A stretch of DNA of 64,000 nucleotides from Candidatus Woesearchaeota archaeon (lineage in GTDB: Archaea; Nanobdellota; Nanobdellia; Woesearchaeales; DSVV01). The stretch lies in assembly GCA_016192995.1 (NCBI GenBank), contig JACPTB010000006.1, positions 97,318 to 161,317 of the forward strand. The letters are read 5' to 3'. Position 1 is the stretch's first letter, and each line of letters begins with the position of its first letter. A program made the position numbers and the translations under genes. Of the stretch, positions 8,933 to 18,671 are shown piece after piece. A model generated the notes under the pieces. That model had not been told where the DNA came from and ran no database searches. It saw nothing but the letters and a program-made list of their open reading frames with translations.

Positions 8933-9472
8933 ATGCAAAAAAAAGAGTTTGATACCTTTACTATAACTAAAAAGACGCCACTTCATGTAGTCGAGCATTA
9001 TGGTAAGGAATGTACAGGTTGCGGTAAATGTTGCTCTCTTGATTCAGGCATTGTGCTTGAAGAAGATATTCCACGGTTGGCAGCACACTTTGGGCTAAGT
9101 AAAAAAGAATTTACTGAAAAATATTTAGTTGAGCATGAAAAATTTAATACAAATGCTTGGAAATTAAAACAAGAAAAAAAAAATGGTTTGCCGTATGGGA
9201 GATGCGTGTTCCTTAATGAAAAGAATCAATGTGGCGTTCACGAAATAAAACCGTTGCATTGTAAAGTATGCAGCACCGCAAGCAAACATGGCGAGCAATT
9301 AAGTTTATGGTTTACCTTAAATTATTTAGTTAATCCTCATGATCCTGAATCGATAAGACAATGGGCGCAATACTTGAAGACGCATCCGACTATTCCTGGA
9401 GGGGATCTTCATGAATTAGTTCCTGATGAAGAAAGATTGCAAAAAATATTGTCGTATGAGCTATTCAGATAA
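8933..9472 (+). CDS. YkgJ-family Cys-cluster protein
   Basis: 179 residues from the ATG at 8933; a TTG nine codons upstream is possible but has no ribosome site. The N-terminal signature GKECTGCGKCCSLDSG and later GRCVFLNEKNQCGVHEIKPLHCKVC hold the eight or so Cys of the CxxCxxCC (YkgJ/UPF0153) family, predicted to bind a metal or Fe-S centre. Biochemical role unknown. It lies 32 bp after grpE and its stop is 3 nt before the next start, so it belongs to the chaperone transcript. Confidence 0.85.
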   Translation: MQKKEFDTFTITKKTPLHVVEHYGKECTGCGKCCSLDSGIVLEEDIPRLAAHFGLSKKEFTEKYLVEHEKFNTNAWKLKQEKKNGLPYGRCVFLNEKNQCGVHEIKPLHCKVCSTASKHGEQLSLWFTLNYLVNPHDPESIRQWAQYLKTHPTIPGGDLHELVPDEERLQKILSYELFR

Positions 9473-9475
9473 TTG

Positions 9476-9823
9476 ATGAAAATACATGGCGAAAAAATGT
9501 ATAAAATAGTTCCGCAAAAAAAACAGGTGATCTATTTAAAAGCTGAAATGATATTGCAGTTTTTGAATAGTGGAAATGACGAGCTTGATACACTAATACT
9601 CTGCAAACCAGAGGTAAAACTAGTGACCAGTGATCAAAGTTTATACGAAGCGCTTGCAGCTGTGAAGGATAAAGAAAATATTCATTATCAGAAATTAACT
9701 AAATTGCTTGAAAACGTAGAAGTGTTGTCCTATGAGAAAACATTTGGTTTTCCTCGGCATATTCTGTCGTTTGAGAGGATAGAAGAATTACAAAAAAGAG
9801 TGTATGGTGATAAGCATGAATAA
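9476..9823 (+). CDS. uncharacterised PIN-like protein
   Basis: 115 residues. The middle (LDTLILCKPEVKLVTSDQSLYEALAAVKD) resembles the later strand-helix part of PIN-domain proteins (VTSDQxLYEAL), but the first catalytic Asp and the rest of a nuclease site are not clear, so activity cannot be claimed. A second in-frame Met lies a few codons on (MYKIVPQ). The start almost touches the stop of the YkgJ-like gene and the end overlaps the next gene by 8 bp, indicating tight translational coupling in the grpE cluster. Confidence 0.6.
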   Translation: MKIHGEKMYKIVPQKKQVIYLKAEMILQFLNSGNDELDTLILCKPEVKLVTSDQSLYEALAAVKDKENIHYQKLTKLLENVEVLSYEKTFGFPRHILSFERIEELQKRVYGDKHE

Positions 9824-10169
9824 AGAATTGAATTTTTCCATTGATGAAGGAAATGTATTTTTTTCCCATGAAGTTTCGCTTAATTTCACACCGCTTCATT
9901 TTTACCTTGATTTCAAATCAGTGACGCCAAGGCTTGATGTCCGATCAAAAAACGGCCCATTCCTGCATATGAAACATAACGTAATTATGCTAGATCCATT
10001 TCATATTAAGGAAATGCATCGTTTGTTAGGTGACGTTTTAAAAAGATATGAAACAGAATTTGGAAAAATAAAACGTCCAGCACAGTTTGAAAAATTAGAC
10101 AAAAAAAGGAAAAAAAATAATCCAGATGTCGAAGAGCCAAAACTCAGCAATCCTGGATATTTTGGTTAG
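9816..10169 (+). CDS. DUF3467 family protein
   Basis: 117 residues from the ATG at 9816, which has GGTG 7 nt upstream; it overlaps the preceding gene by 8 bp. The core IDEGNVFFSHEVSLNFTPLH, FYLDFKSVTPRLDVRS and NVIMLDPFHIKEMHRLLGDV corresponds to DUF3467, a small beta-rich domain with an unknown role found widely in archaea and bacteria. The C-terminal 35 residues are basic and probably disordered (KKRKKNN). Between grpE and dnaK. Confidence 0.8.
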   Translation: MNKELNFSIDEGNVFFSHEVSLNFTPLHFYLDFKSVTPRLDVRSKNGPFLHMKHNVIMLDPFHIKEMHRLLGDVLKRYETEFGKIKRPAQFEKLDKKRKKNNPDVEEPKLSNPGYFG

Positions 10170-10251
10170 CGATATCTTTGTAATCATAATGATCAACGTA
10201 TACTGCTACAGGGGAATTAAATAAAATATTAAAGTTGAGGAGGAAGAAACC

Positions 10252-12132
10252 ATGTCAAAAATAATTGGAATAGATTTAGGAACAACATTTTCAGCAGTAG
10301 CAGTTATGGAGGGTGGTAAACCATCCATTATTCCTAATGCAGAAGGGTATAGAACAACGCCTTCAGTTGTTGCTATCACTGAGAGCGGTGAGCGTTTGGT
10401 TGGTCATGTTGCTCGTAACCAAGCAATTACTAATCCTGAACATACCATCAGAAGTATTAAGCGTCACATGGGTGAAGATTATAATGTAGATATTTGGGAT
10501 AAAGAGTATACTCCTCAAGAAATTTCAGCAATGATTCTTCAGAAATTAAAAGCAGATGCTGAAGCGTATCTTGGTGAAAAAATCACCAAAGCAGTTATTA
10601 CAACACCAGCTTATTTTACTGATGCCCAGCGGCAAGCAACAAAGGATGCAGGAAAAATAGCAGGCTTGGAAGTTTTAAGAATCATTAATGAGCCGACTGC
10701 AGCTTCTCTTGCGTATGGATTAGATAAAGGAAATGACCACACTATTCTTGTCTTTGATTTTGGGGGAGGAACATTTGATGTTTCTATCCTTGAATTAGGG
10801 GATGGTGTTTTTGAAGTTAAAGCAACTAATGGCGACAATCATCTAGGCGGCGATGATATTGATGACAAGATAATTGATTGGTTGGCAGAAGAATTCAAAA
10901 AAGAACAAGGTGTTGATTTGCGCCAGGATAAAACAGCGCATCAGCGATTAAAAGAAGCTGCAGAAAAAGCAAAAATTGAATTGTCTTCAAAATCAAAAAC
11001 AATGATTAACTTGCCTTTTATTACTGCAACAAATACAGGTCCAAAACATCTCAATAAAGAATTGACACGTGCTAAATTTGAGCAGTTGATAGTGGATATT
11101 CTTGACCGGTTAAAAACACCGACAAAAAAAGCATTAGATGATGCAAAGCTGTCTTCTAAACAAATTGATAAAATTATTTTTGTCGGTGGTTCGACGCGAA
11201 TTCCAGCAGTTGAACAAATAGTAAAAGATTTGATTGGGAAAGAAGCTGATAAGTCAGTCAATCCTGATGAAGCAGTAGCATTAGGAGCTGCAATTCAAGC
11301 AGGAATTCTTGGAGGAGAAGTTAAGGATATCTTGTTATTAGATGTCACTCCGCTTAGTTTAGGGCTTGAAACATTAGGTGGTGTATCCACAGTATTAATT
11401 ACAAGAAATACTACTATCCCTACAAAGAAAAGCCAGATTTTCTCTACAGCAGCAGACAATCAAACTGCAGTAAGTATTCATGTATTGCAGGGTGAGCGTC
11501 CAATGGCAGGAGATAATAAGACATTAGGACGATTTGATCTTATTGGAATTCCACCTGCTCCTCGAGGGATACCGCAGATTGAAGTAACATTTGACATTGA
11601 TGCCAATGGTATTGCGCATGTCTCTGCCAAAGATTTAGGCACAGGTAAAGAGCAGTCAATAAAAATTACAAGTTCGACAAATCTTTCTGAGCAGGAAATC
11701 AAGCAAATGCAGAAAGAAGCAGAAGCTCATGCTGCAGAAGATAAAAAGCGTAAAGAAGAAGCAGAGATTATTAACCAGGCGGATACATTAGTGTATTCAA
11801 CTGAGAAACTCTTCAAAGATTTTGAAGGAAAAGTTGATGGCAAAGAGCTTGATGAAGTTAAGAAAGAAATAGAAGCTTTAAAAAAACTGCTTGAGCCTGA
11901 AAAGAAGGATGTTGCTGAAGTTAAGAAAAAACTAGATGAGGTCAACAAGAAAGTTCAGAATTTATCAACGCAAATGTATCAACAGGCAGCAAAACAACAT
12001 GAGCAGAAAGAAAGCAGCGAAAGCAGTCAAACTAAGGATAACAGCGAAAACAGATCATCAAGCAATAAGAAAGCTAAGCATAAACACCATGATGAAAAAG
12101 TTGTTGATGCAGATTATGAAGTTAAAGAGTAA
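10252..12132 (+). CDS. dnaK: molecular chaperone DnaK (Hsp70)
   Basis: 626 residues. The ATPase domain shows [19 protein letters not shown] at the start, [11 protein letters not shown], the phosphate loop [17 protein letters not shown] and [17 protein letters not shown]. The substrate domain has [14 protein letters not shown] and ends in a charged, disordered tail rich in Lys, Glu and Ser. Preceded by a strong ribosome site GAGGAGG and an AATTAAATAAAA promoter-like stretch. DnaK in archaea is considered acquired from bacteria; the full set with GrpE and DnaJ is present here. Confidence 0.98.
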   Translation: MSKIIGIDLGTTFSAVAVMEGGKPSIIPNAEGYRTTPSVVAITESGERLVGHVARNQAITNPEHTIRSIKRHMGEDYNVDIWDKEYTPQEISAMILQKLKADAEAYLGEKITKAVITTPAYFTDAQRQATKDAGKIAGLEVLRIINEPTAASLAYGLDKGNDHTILVFDFGGGTFDVSILELGDGVFEVKATNGDNHLGGDDIDDKIIDWLAEEFKKEQGVDLRQDKTAHQRLKEAAEKAKIELSSKSKTMINLPFITATNTGPKHLNKELTRAKFEQLIVDILDRLKTPTKKALDDAKLSSKQIDKIIFVGGSTRIPAVEQIVKDLIGKEADKSVNPDEAVALGAAIQAGILGGEVKDILLLDVTPLSLGLETLGGVSTVLITRNTTIPTKKSQIFSTAADNQTAVSIHVLQGERPMAGDNKTLGRFDLIGIPPAPRGIPQIEVTFDIDANGIAHVSAKDLGTGKEQSIKITSSTNLSEQEIKQMQKEAEAHAAEDKKRKEEAEIINQADTLVYSTEKLFKDFEGKVDGKELDEVKKEIEALKKLLEPEKKDVAEVKKKLDEVNKKVQNLSTQMYQQAAKQHEQKESSESSQTKDNSENRSSSNKKAKHKHHDEKVVDADYEVKE

Positions 12133-12181
12133 TTTTTTATTTTTTTATCTTTTCTCGTAAATCCAGCGCAAGAGGATATCT

Positions 12182-12817
12182 ATGAAGTTGCCTTCAAGAG
12201 AAGAATGTGAACAATTATTTGATCAATATAAAGTTCCAGATAATATTCGAATGCATTGTTACAAAGTAAATGAAGTAGCTATTTTCATCGCCAAAAAACT
12301 GTCTCAAAAAAACAGCATCCTTAATGTTGATCTTGTTGACCGAGTTTCACTGCTTCATGATCTTTTCAAGCCATTTGTTTTCGAGCTTAAAAAAGATCCA
12401 AAATTCAAATCAAATCCAACTAAAGAACAAATCTTGTTTTGGAAGGAAATGAAGAAAAAATATCCTCCTTCTCTTCATGAAACAGCGTTATTCTCCCTTA
12501 TATTTAAGGATAAATATCCTGACCTTGCAGCAGCAATGGCTTTAGAAGGGAAAATGAGTTCAAGCGTCGATAAATCTCACTACCCTCTTGAGTTTCAAAT
12601 AGTCCATTATGCGGATTGGCGTGTTTTTGTTGATGAAATTATTCCGCTCAATGATAGAATAGACGATCTTTTCGAGCGTTATAAGGATAAACATTCTGGT
12701 CTGCGGCAAGATTTTTGGGAAAAAATTAAAGAAAGTGAATTCAGGCTAGAAAGAAAGCTTTTTGAACAACTTGATTTTTCACCAGATGAATTATCAAAAG
12801 TAATTGAAAAAAAATAA
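12182..12817 (+). CDS. HD-domain phosphohydrolase
   Basis: 211 residues. The order of metal ligands fits an HD domain: H in NIRMHCYKVNEVA (about 26), HD in SLLHDLFKP (about 59-60) and D in VHYADWRVF (about 142). The region HETALFSLIFKDKYPDLAAA matches archaeal HD proteins of the metal-dependent phosphohydrolase group. Substrate unknown, possibly a nucleotide. GAGG ribosome site 11 nt upstream. It sits between dnaK and a HAD phosphatase gene whose start follows within 10 bp. Confidence 0.85.
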   Translation: MKLPSREECEQLFDQYKVPDNIRMHCYKVNEVAIFIAKKLSQKNSILNVDLVDRVSLLHDLFKPFVFELKKDPKFKSNPTKEQILFWKEMKKKYPPSLHETALFSLIFKDKYPDLAAAMALEGKMSSSVDKSHYPLEFQIVHYADWRVFVDEIIPLNDRIDDLFERYKDKHSGLRQDFWEKIKESEFRLERKLFEQLDFSPDELSKVIEKK

Positions 12818-12827
12818 GGTCAAAAAC

Positions 12828-13463
12828 ATGCCAAAAACAAAACTGATTATGTTTGATTATGACGGAACCATTGCAGATACATTTACGTTAACCTGCCACA
12901 TATACAACGAAATATTCAGACAGTTTAAGATTGAAAAAAGCTTAACCAAGCGGCAATATCAGGATTTATTTGAGACAGATTGGAAAGAATGCATTAAAAA
13001 ATTGGGTATTACTAACAAAGATGATGTCCATAGATGTTCAGAAATCTATTTCAATATTTCTCAAGATTTTCTTAGTGAGATCAGGTTATATCCTAAAGTA
13101 AGAACTATGCTTCATGAATTAAGCAAACAATATAAGCTAGCTATTGTTTCAAACGGAAAAAAAGAACATATTATTGATCGTATAACCTTTTTGGATATTG
13201 CAAAATATTTCGCCTATGTTGGTGGATTTGAAAGCGGTGAAAAACCCTCAGCTGAACCGCTCTTAAAATGCGTGCGATATTTTGGTTTTGCTCCAGAAGA
13301 GGCTATATATGTAGGGGACATGGATGGAGACATTGCATCAGCAAAAAATGCAAAGTTAAAAAAAGCAATAGCAGTAAGCTATGGCTATCATCATAACGAT
13401 CGTTTGAAGGCTGCTGATATTATTGTAAATCATCCTCTTGAAATAATCAAAAATGTGGAATAG
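12828..13463 (+). CDS. HAD-superfamily phosphatase (phosphoglycolate phosphatase-like)
   Basis: 211 residues from the ATG at 12828 (MPKTKLIMFDYDGTIADTF). An earlier in-frame TTG would overlap the HD gene and is less likely. Motif I is DYDGTIAD, motif II IVSNGKKEH, the motif III Lys is in FESGEKPSAEPLL and motif IV is YVGDMDGDIASAKNA. A helical cap lies between motifs I and II. The substrate is not evident; the closest resemblance is to phosphoglycolate phosphatases. dnaJ follows after 10 bp. Confidence 0.87.
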   Translation: MPKTKLIMFDYDGTIADTFTLTCHIYNEIFRQFKIEKSLTKRQYQDLFETDWKECIKKLGITNKDDVHRCSEIYFNISQDFLSEIRLYPKVRTMLHELSKQYKLAIVSNGKKEHIIDRITFLDIAKYFAYVGGFESGEKPSAEPLLKCVRYFGFAPEEAIYVGDMDGDIASAKNAKLKKAIAVSYGYHHNDRLKAADIIVNHPLEIIKNVE

Positions 13464-13473
13464 GTGCTAAGCT

Positions 13474-14598
13474 ATGACAAAAAAAGATTATTATGAAACG
13501 CTTGCTGTTCCAAGAACAGCAAGTAAGGAAGAAATTAAAAAAGCATATAAAAAATTAGCTAAGCAGTATCATCCAGATTTGAATAAAACTGATCCGCACG
13601 CAGCTGAAAAATTTAAAGAAATTAACGAAGCAGCTTCAGTATTAGGCGATGACAAGAAGCGGGCAACCTATGACAAATACGGTTCTGCTGAACCAAGCTT
13701 TGGTGGTTTTGAACAAGGCGGTTTTGATGTCAATGATTTTGCAAGCTTTTCCGATCAATTTGATTTTGGTGATATCTTCGATACTTTTTTTGGCGGTGGT
13801 GGAAGAGGCCGTCATCGTGAACAAAGAGGCATGGATTTAGAATATAATCTTGACATTACCCTTGAAGAATCTGCGCAAGGCACTAAAAAAATACTTATTA
13901 TTCCTAAATTAGATACTTGCGAAAAATGTCATGGCAAAGGAGCATCTGATGCTTCTGAAGTAATTACTTGTAAAACCTGTCAGGGAACAGGAGTTTTTAG
14001 GCGCCAGCAGCGAACACCATTTGGAATATTTCAAACAACATCTACTTGTCAACACTGTCATGGCGAAGGCCGCACTATTAAAAATCCTTGTCGCCACTGT
14101 GATGGTTCAGGCCGTGAGAAAAAGAATAAAAAAATAGAAATTGATATTCCTCGCGGTATTGAAGCTGGTTCAAGATTAAGAGTTAGGGGTGAGGGTGAAG
14201 CTGGAGAACGAGGATCCCATCCGGGAGATTTATATGTTGTTATTAATGTTCTTGAACATGCAATCTTTCAAAGAGATAGGAATAATCTATATTTGGAAGT
14301 TCCCATTAGTTTTACGCAAGCTAGTTTAGGAGCTGAAATTGAAGTGCCTACCTTAGAAGGAAGTGTCAACATGACCATTCCTCCTGGAACCCAAACACAT
14401 ACTTTATTTAGGTTAAAAGGAAAAGGGCTTCATAGTATCCAAGGATACGGCGTTGGTGATGAATTAGTGCGTGTTATCATTGAAACACCTAAAAAATTGA
14501 GCAAAAAACAGCGGGAATTATTGGAGAAATTTCAGGAAGACCTTCAAGAAAATCCTCAGAAATCATTGTTTGATAAATTAAAAAAAGTGTGGGAATAA
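13474..14598 (+). CDS. dnaJ: co-chaperone DnaJ (Hsp40)
   Basis: 374 residues, type I Hsp40. J-domain at 4-70 with HPD at 33-35; Gly/Phe-rich linker ([20 protein letters not shown]); four zinc-binding CxxCxGxG repeats [24 protein letters not shown] and CRHCDGSG (about 149-210); then the C-terminal substrate-binding domains with [14 protein letters not shown] and [18 protein letters not shown] ribosome site before the ATG. It closes the grpE-dnaK-dnaJ region and converges on panC. Confidence 0.98.
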   Translation: MTKKDYYETLAVPRTASKEEIKKAYKKLAKQYHPDLNKTDPHAAEKFKEINEAASVLGDDKKRATYDKYGSAEPSFGGFEQGGFDVNDFASFSDQFDFGDIFDTFFGGGGRGRHREQRGMDLEYNLDITLEESAQGTKKILIIPKLDTCEKCHGKGASDASEVITCKTCQGTGVFRRQQRTPFGIFQTTSTCQHCHGEGRTIKNPCRHCDGSGREKKNKKIEIDIPRGIEAGSRLRVRGEGEAGERGSHPGDLYVVINVLEHAIFQRDRNNLYLEVPISFTQASLGAEIEVPTLEGSVNMTIPPGTQTHTLFRLKGKGLHSIQGYGVGDELVRVIIETPKKLSKKQRELLEKFQEDLQENPQKSLFDKLKKVWE

Positions 14599-14621
14599 TA
14601 ACATTTATTCCCATACTTTTT

Positions 14622-15464
14622 TTAATTTATAACACAATTATCAATCAACCTTGTTTTTCCAACAAAAACAGCGAGCATAATAACGTCTCCTGATGAAACA
14701 GTATTAACTGATTCAAGTGTTTTTGCATTAACAATCTCAATATAATCAATCGTTGTATTCTTTTCTTTAAGAATATTTGTTCTCATCTCTTTTTTTATCA
14801 GGTGAGGATTTCTTTCTCCCCCAGTAATTAATTGTTTTGCTTTTAACAATGAAGTATATAATGACAATGCACTTTCCCTTTCTTCTTTATTCAGATAAAC
14901 ATTGCGAGAACTCATCGCAAGCCCATCTTTTTCCCGAACAATGGTATGAACAACAATTTCAACAGGAAATTTTAAATCATGGATCATCTGTTTGATAATC
15001 ACTGTTTGTTGAAAATCTTTTTGTCCAAAATAAGCTTTTGTTGGATAAATAATCTCAAATAATCTTTTTACGATAGTCACAACGCCTTGGAAATGCCCTG
15101 GTCTTGTTTTTCCACAGAGTTTATCAAACAAAGGAGTATGGTAATCAATAACGTTTAAACCATGTGGATATATCTCTTTGTCAGAAGGATAAAAGATTAC
15201 CTCAACACCACTGCCTAATGCCAATGCCTCATCACGAAGAAAATCTCGAGGATATCTCTCAAAATCTTCTCCTTGAACAAATTGGGTAGGATTAACATAA
15301 ATACTCATAACGATGATATCATTTTCTTTTTTTGCCTGGTGAACTAAGCTAAGATGCCCAGGATGTAAATATCCCATAGTTGGAACAAAACCTATTGTTT
15401 TCTTCTCGAAGAGGGCTTTTTTAACAAATTCTTTCATTTCTTTAATTGTTTTAAAAATATGCAT
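14622..15464 (-). CDS. panC: pantothenate synthetase, bacterial type
   Basis: About 280 residues; ATP-dependent ligation of pantoate and beta-alanine. Signatures: IGFVPTMGYLHPGHLSLVHQ with the HxGH nucleotide-binding site, VNPTQFVQGEDFERYPRD, RPGHFQGVVTIVKRLF, AYFGQKDFQQ and AMSSRNVYLN. Start taken at the ATG (MHIFKT) as in the family; an in-frame GTG lies three codons upstream at 15473. Last gene of panE-panB-panC. Most archaea use phosphopantothenate synthetase instead, so this looks acquired from bacteria. Confidence 0.96.
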   Translation of the reverse strand: MHIFKTIKEMKEFVKKALFEKKTIGFVPTMGYLHPGHLSLVHQAKKENDIIVMSIYVNPTQFVQGEDFERYPRDFLRDEALALGSGVEVIFYPSDKEIYPHGLNVIDYHTPLFDKLCGKTRPGHFQGVVTIVKRLFEIIYPTKAYFGQKDFQQTVIIKQMIHDLKFPVEIVVHTIVREKDGLAMSSRNVYLNKEERESALSLYTSLLKAKQLITGGERNPHLIKKEMRTNILKEKNTTIDYIEIVNAKTLESVNTVSSGDVIMLAVFVGKTRLIDNCVIN

Positions 15465-15482
15465 CTTTTTCACATACTAATT

Positions 15483-16274
15483 TTATTGGTAGGAGTGTTC
15501 TTGATCAGGAAATTTTCCCGAAACAACATCAGATCGGTAGGATGATATAGCCTCTCTTATCATTGGAGCAAGTCTAGCATATTGTTTAACAAATTTTGGT
15601 TTAAATGCTTCAAACAATCCTAATAAATCATGGATGACAAGTACTTGCCCATCGCAATAAGCTCCAGCGCCAATGCCAATAGTTGGAATGGTAAGTTGTG
15701 AAGTGATTTGTTGTGCTAGACCCACAGGAATACATTCTAAAACAATTGAGAAGCACCCAGCATCTTCAAGAAGCTGAGCTTCTTGTAATAATCTTTGTTT
15801 TGATTCAGCATCTTTTCCTTGTAGTTTAAATGAGGTAATAGTTTGCGGTGTTAAACCAATATGCCCCATGACTTCTATGCCATTATTTTTCAATGCTTTG
15901 ACGATCCCTGGTTTGTTTCCTTCAATCTTAACAACATCAGCGCCTGCGCTAATAAGTTTTCTAGCATTAAAAAGCGCAGAGTCAGGAGTTTCATACGTTA
16001 AATAAGGCATATCTCCAACTATCAAAGCAGTTTTTACAGCCCGAGCAACAGTCTTGGTGTGATAGATCATATCTTCAATAGTTACCTGCCGCGTGTTTGT
16101 ATGACCTTGGACAACCATTCCTAAGGAATCGCCAACAAGAATTATGTCAATGCCAGCTTCATCTTCAATTTTTGCTGTTAGAAAATCATACGCAGTAAGC
16201 ATAGTGATTTTACTTTTCTTTTGTTTAAATGCAATAATATCCGCAGCTGTTATTTTTTTGTGGTTAGGCATCAT
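15483..16274 (-). CDS. panB: 3-methyl-2-oxobutanoate hydroxymethyltransferase
   Basis: 263 residues; transfers a hydroxymethyl group from methylene-folate (or a pterin analogue) to ketoisovalerate, giving ketopantoate. TIM-barrel signatures: TMLTAYDFLTAKIEDEAGID, LVGDSLGMVVQGH, DMPYLTYE, VKIEGNKPG, EVMGHIGLTPQ, LECIPVGLAQQI and GIGAGAYCDGQVLVIHDLLG. The start overlaps the end of the panE gene by 11 bp and panC follows after about 18 bp, so one operon. Confidence 0.97.
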   Translation of the reverse strand: MMPNHKKITAADIIAFKQKKSKITMLTAYDFLTAKIEDEAGIDIILVGDSLGMVVQGHTNTRQVTIEDMIYHTKTVARAVKTALIVGDMPYLTYETPDSALFNARKLISAGADVVKIEGNKPGIVKALKNNGIEVMGHIGLTPQTITSFKLQGKDAESKQRLLQEAQLLEDAGCFSIVLECIPVGLAQQITSQLTIPTIGIGAGAYCDGQVLVIHDLLGLFEAFKPKFVKQYARLAPMIREAISSYRSDVVSGKFPDQEHSYQ

Positions 16275-17175
16275 TGTTCTGCTCCAATGTTTTAATCAAA
16301 GTAACTAACGCAGTATTCAAAGGTGCCTGAAGATGATGTTTTTTAGCAAGCTCAACAAATTTTCCATTAATATAATCAATCTCTGTTTTTTTCCCTCGTT
16401 CAATATCCTGGAGCATTGAAGATTTATTATTTGATGTTTCTTGTATGTTAGTTTTAAAGTCTAATAGGAAATCTTCTTTAAATACAACTCCCTCTTTTTC
16501 TGCAATACACTTACATTCACTGATCAGTTTATTGATCAGATTTTCGTATCTTTTTTCTGCAAGAACACACGTATAACAATTAAAAATACTTGTCAGTGGA
16601 TTAATCATTGCGTTCATAATTGCTTTTTTGAATTCACGTTCCTTAAAATTCTGGTACGTTTTTAAGTTTAAACCAGTATTCTCAAACATTTGATGGAATT
16701 GTTGATCATGGGAAGTTTTTTCAAGTTCTGTAAAACTACCGCCTGTATATACTATTTTTCCTGGCTCAAGAAAAATACATCCTAAATAAGAAATTCCCCT
16801 TATAACAGTGCAATAATCGCCAATTTCTTTAAGAACAAGTTCTTTAATTTCTAATCCATTGGATAAACAAACTAAAATAGTATCTTTTCTTAGTGTAGGT
16901 TTAATACTTTTTAAGGTAGGAATAATATCATAACATTTAACCATAAGAAAAATAATAGTCTGAGGAGATAGTGACGTTATTTTTTCTTGCACGGCAAGAG
17001 CAAAAGACTCATTGACCCTGCCTTGGATCTGAAGTTTGTTGTTCTTAATAACTGCAATATGTTTTTTATTTCCTACTAAAACTACCTTATTATCTTTATT
17101 CTTGCTAAGCAATGCTCCATACACACTTCCTAAGGCACCTGCACCAAGGATAATGATGTTATTAATGTTCTTCAT
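16264..17175 (-). CDS. panE: 2-dehydropantoate 2-reductase (ketopantoate reductase)
   Basis: 303 residues; NADPH-dependent reduction of ketopantoate to pantoate. The Rossmann fold starts at IIILGAGALGSVYGALLS; then VLVCLSNGLEI, the catalytic Lys/Asn region KKAIMNAMINPLTSIFNC and the C-terminal SSMLQDIERGKKTEIDYING, the family signature with the conserved EIDYINGK. First gene of the panEBC operon; its promoter shares a TATA element with the divergent aminotransferase gene. Confidence 0.94.
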   Translation of the reverse strand: MKNINNIIILGAGALGSVYGALLSKNKDNKVVLVGNKKHIAVIKNNKLQIQGRVNESFALAVQEKITSLSPQTIIFLMVKCYDIIPTLKSIKPTLRKDTILVCLSNGLEIKELVLKEIGDYCTVIRGISYLGCIFLEPGKIVYTGGSFTELEKTSHDQQFHQMFENTGLNLKTYQNFKEREFKKAIMNAMINPLTSIFNCYTCVLAEKRYENLINKLISECKCIAEKEGVVFKEDFLLDFKTNIQETSNNKSSMLQDIERGKKTEIDYINGKFVELAKKHHLQAPLNTALVTLIKTLEQNNDA

Positions 17176-17200
17176 CGGAATAAAAGGAAAGAGAGAAGGT

Positions 17201-17210
17201 TTTTAAATAT
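17201..17210. promoter_or_regulatory. shared TATA element between panE and the aminotransferase gene
   Basis: TTTTAAATAT is nearly self-complementary and lies about 24 nt before the plus-strand ATG (17230) and about 31 nt before the minus-strand ATG (17175). It is the only TATA-like element between the two divergent genes, so it probably drives both. Confidence 0.5.
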
Positions 17211-17229
17211 AGTTATATTCTGCTACTAA

Positions 17230-18432
17230 ATGCCACATTTAGCAAAAAAAGCAGCTCAAGTGATAGTATCACCGATTAGAAAGATTGTTGAAGAAATTGA
17301 AAAAGCAGGTGATGATACGTCAATTATCTCATTTGGTGGTGGTGCATCGAATATAGCTCCACCTCAAGAGGTTCTTGATTATTTGAAAAACCAGTTGGAT
17401 AGAAATCCTCAACAAGCTACCGCGTATGGTTCAACAAAAGGTCATTACAAAACAAGAAAAATAATTACTAATTATATACTAAAAAATGAAGGAATTAATG
17501 TTAATCCATCTACTGAAATTATGATAACAACTGGCTCCACAGAAGCAATATTTCTTGCATTTCTTGCTCTTATTGAACAGGGTGATGAAGTGATTCTTGC
17601 AGATCCCACATATTGTTATGCTGAACCATTAGGATTATTAGGTGGAATAATTAAAACAATTCCTGTTGTGTTGGAGGATGGTTTTCAAATTAACATTAGT
17701 GGTGTTAAAAAAAATTTAACAAAAAAGACAAAGTTATTGTTATTATTAAGTCCGGATAATCCAACAGGAAGAGTAGCGTCTAGAGAAATAGTGCAAGAAT
17801 TAGTGCTTCTAGCAGAAAAACATGATTTTTGGTTGTTGAGTGACGAAACTTATAAGGATATTATTTATGATAAAACACATTATGCTCCGAGAGTTTTTGG
17901 AGGCAAAAATCATGTTATCACGTGCTGTTCATTTTCAAAAACAGCCTGTATTCCAGGGTTAAGGATAGGTTATATGTATGGTCCTGAAAATTTTATTCAA
18001 GTAGCAGCAGCTTTGCGTCAATACACTACCATGTTCCCGAGCAAACCTGCGCAATTAATAGTGGAGAAGTTCTTAGAAAATAATAGTGCTATCAAACATA
18101 GTTTTGTTATGAATAACATTCTTCCTGAATACAAAAGACGGCGTCAGATAATGGATACCTGTTTGAAAAAATATCTTCCTCAAGCTAAATATATCGTTCC
18201 TGAAGGTGCATTTTATTTTTTCGTTAATATTTCTTCTTATCTCAATAAGAAGAAAGTCACCTCTGTTAAAGAATTCTCAGAAAAGTTATTACTTGAAGAA
18301 AAGTTAGTTACTATTCCTGGATCATTTTTTGGTAAACAAGGTGAAAATTATCTCCGTTTAACTTTTGCAGCAGAAACAGAATCAAGAATTAAAGAAGGAT
18401 TTGAAAGATTCTCGAAGTTTGTTGAAGAATAA
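17230..18432 (+). CDS. class I/II PLP-dependent aminotransferase
   Basis: 400 residues of fold-type I. Conserved elements: TAYGSTKGHYKTRKIITNYI (substrate loop), TTGSTEAIFLAFLALI (cofactor phosphate contact), LLLLSPDNPTGRVASRE (Asn of the NPTG motif), WLLSDETYKDIIYD (Asp/Tyr to PLP) and SFSKTACIPGLRIGYMYG (Schiff-base Lys, then Arg). It resembles archaeal aspartate/branched-chain or aromatic aminotransferases; exact substrate unclear. The position next to panEBC would suit valine/ketoisovalerate exchange, the precursor of pantoate, but that is inference. Leaderless start. Confidence 0.9.
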   Translation: MPHLAKKAAQVIVSPIRKIVEEIEKAGDDTSIISFGGGASNIAPPQEVLDYLKNQLDRNPQQATAYGSTKGHYKTRKIITNYILKNEGINVNPSTEIMITTGSTEAIFLAFLALIEQGDEVILADPTYCYAEPLGLLGGIIKTIPVVLEDGFQINISGVKKNLTKKTKLLLLLSPDNPTGRVASREIVQELVLLAEKHDFWLLSDETYKDIIYDKTHYAPRVFGGKNHVITCCSFSKTACIPGLRIGYMYGPENFIQVAAALRQYTTMFPSKPAQLIVEKFLENNSAIKHSFVMNNILPEYKRRRQIMDTCLKKYLPQAKYIVPEGAFYFFVNISSYLNKKKVTSVKEFSEKLLLEEKLVTIPGSFFGKQGENYLRLTFAAETESRIKEGFERFSKFVEE

Positions 18433-18452
18433 AAACAGAATTGGGCAAAAAA

Positions 18453-18668
18453 TTATTTACGTTTTAATAGAATTTTGTCTAATTCTTTAATAAGCCATTT
18501 TCTCCAGTGACGTTCAAGTTGTGTTCTTATCAGTTTAATTAAAAACTTCTCGTCTTTAGTTAATTTTAATTTTTCAAGTTGTTTAACTTTAGAAAGAATT
18601 TCATAATCTTGATCAACCGACATTACATATTTCTTTTTCTCTGTTAGTGTTAATGAGATTTTATTCAT
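18453..18668 (-). CDS. small uncharacterised helical protein
   Basis: 71 residues, Lys/Leu-rich, predicted helical ([40 protein letters not shown]). No known motif recognised. It starts 3 bp after the stop of the DHH phosphoesterase gene on the same strand, which makes it a likely real, translationally coupled gene. A role with nucleic acids or with the DHH protein is possible from context only. Confidence 0.65.
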   Translation of the reverse strand: MNKISLTLTEKKKYVMSVDQDYEILSKVKQLEKLKLTKDEKFLIKLIRTQLERHWRKWLIKELDKILLKRK

Positions 18669-18671
18669 TGA

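Noticed and set aside
9476..9823. A PIN-domain RNase toxin in the grpE cluster
   Set aside because: Only the central strand-helix resembles PIN proteins; the acidic catalytic set is not evident and no antitoxin gene is adjacent.
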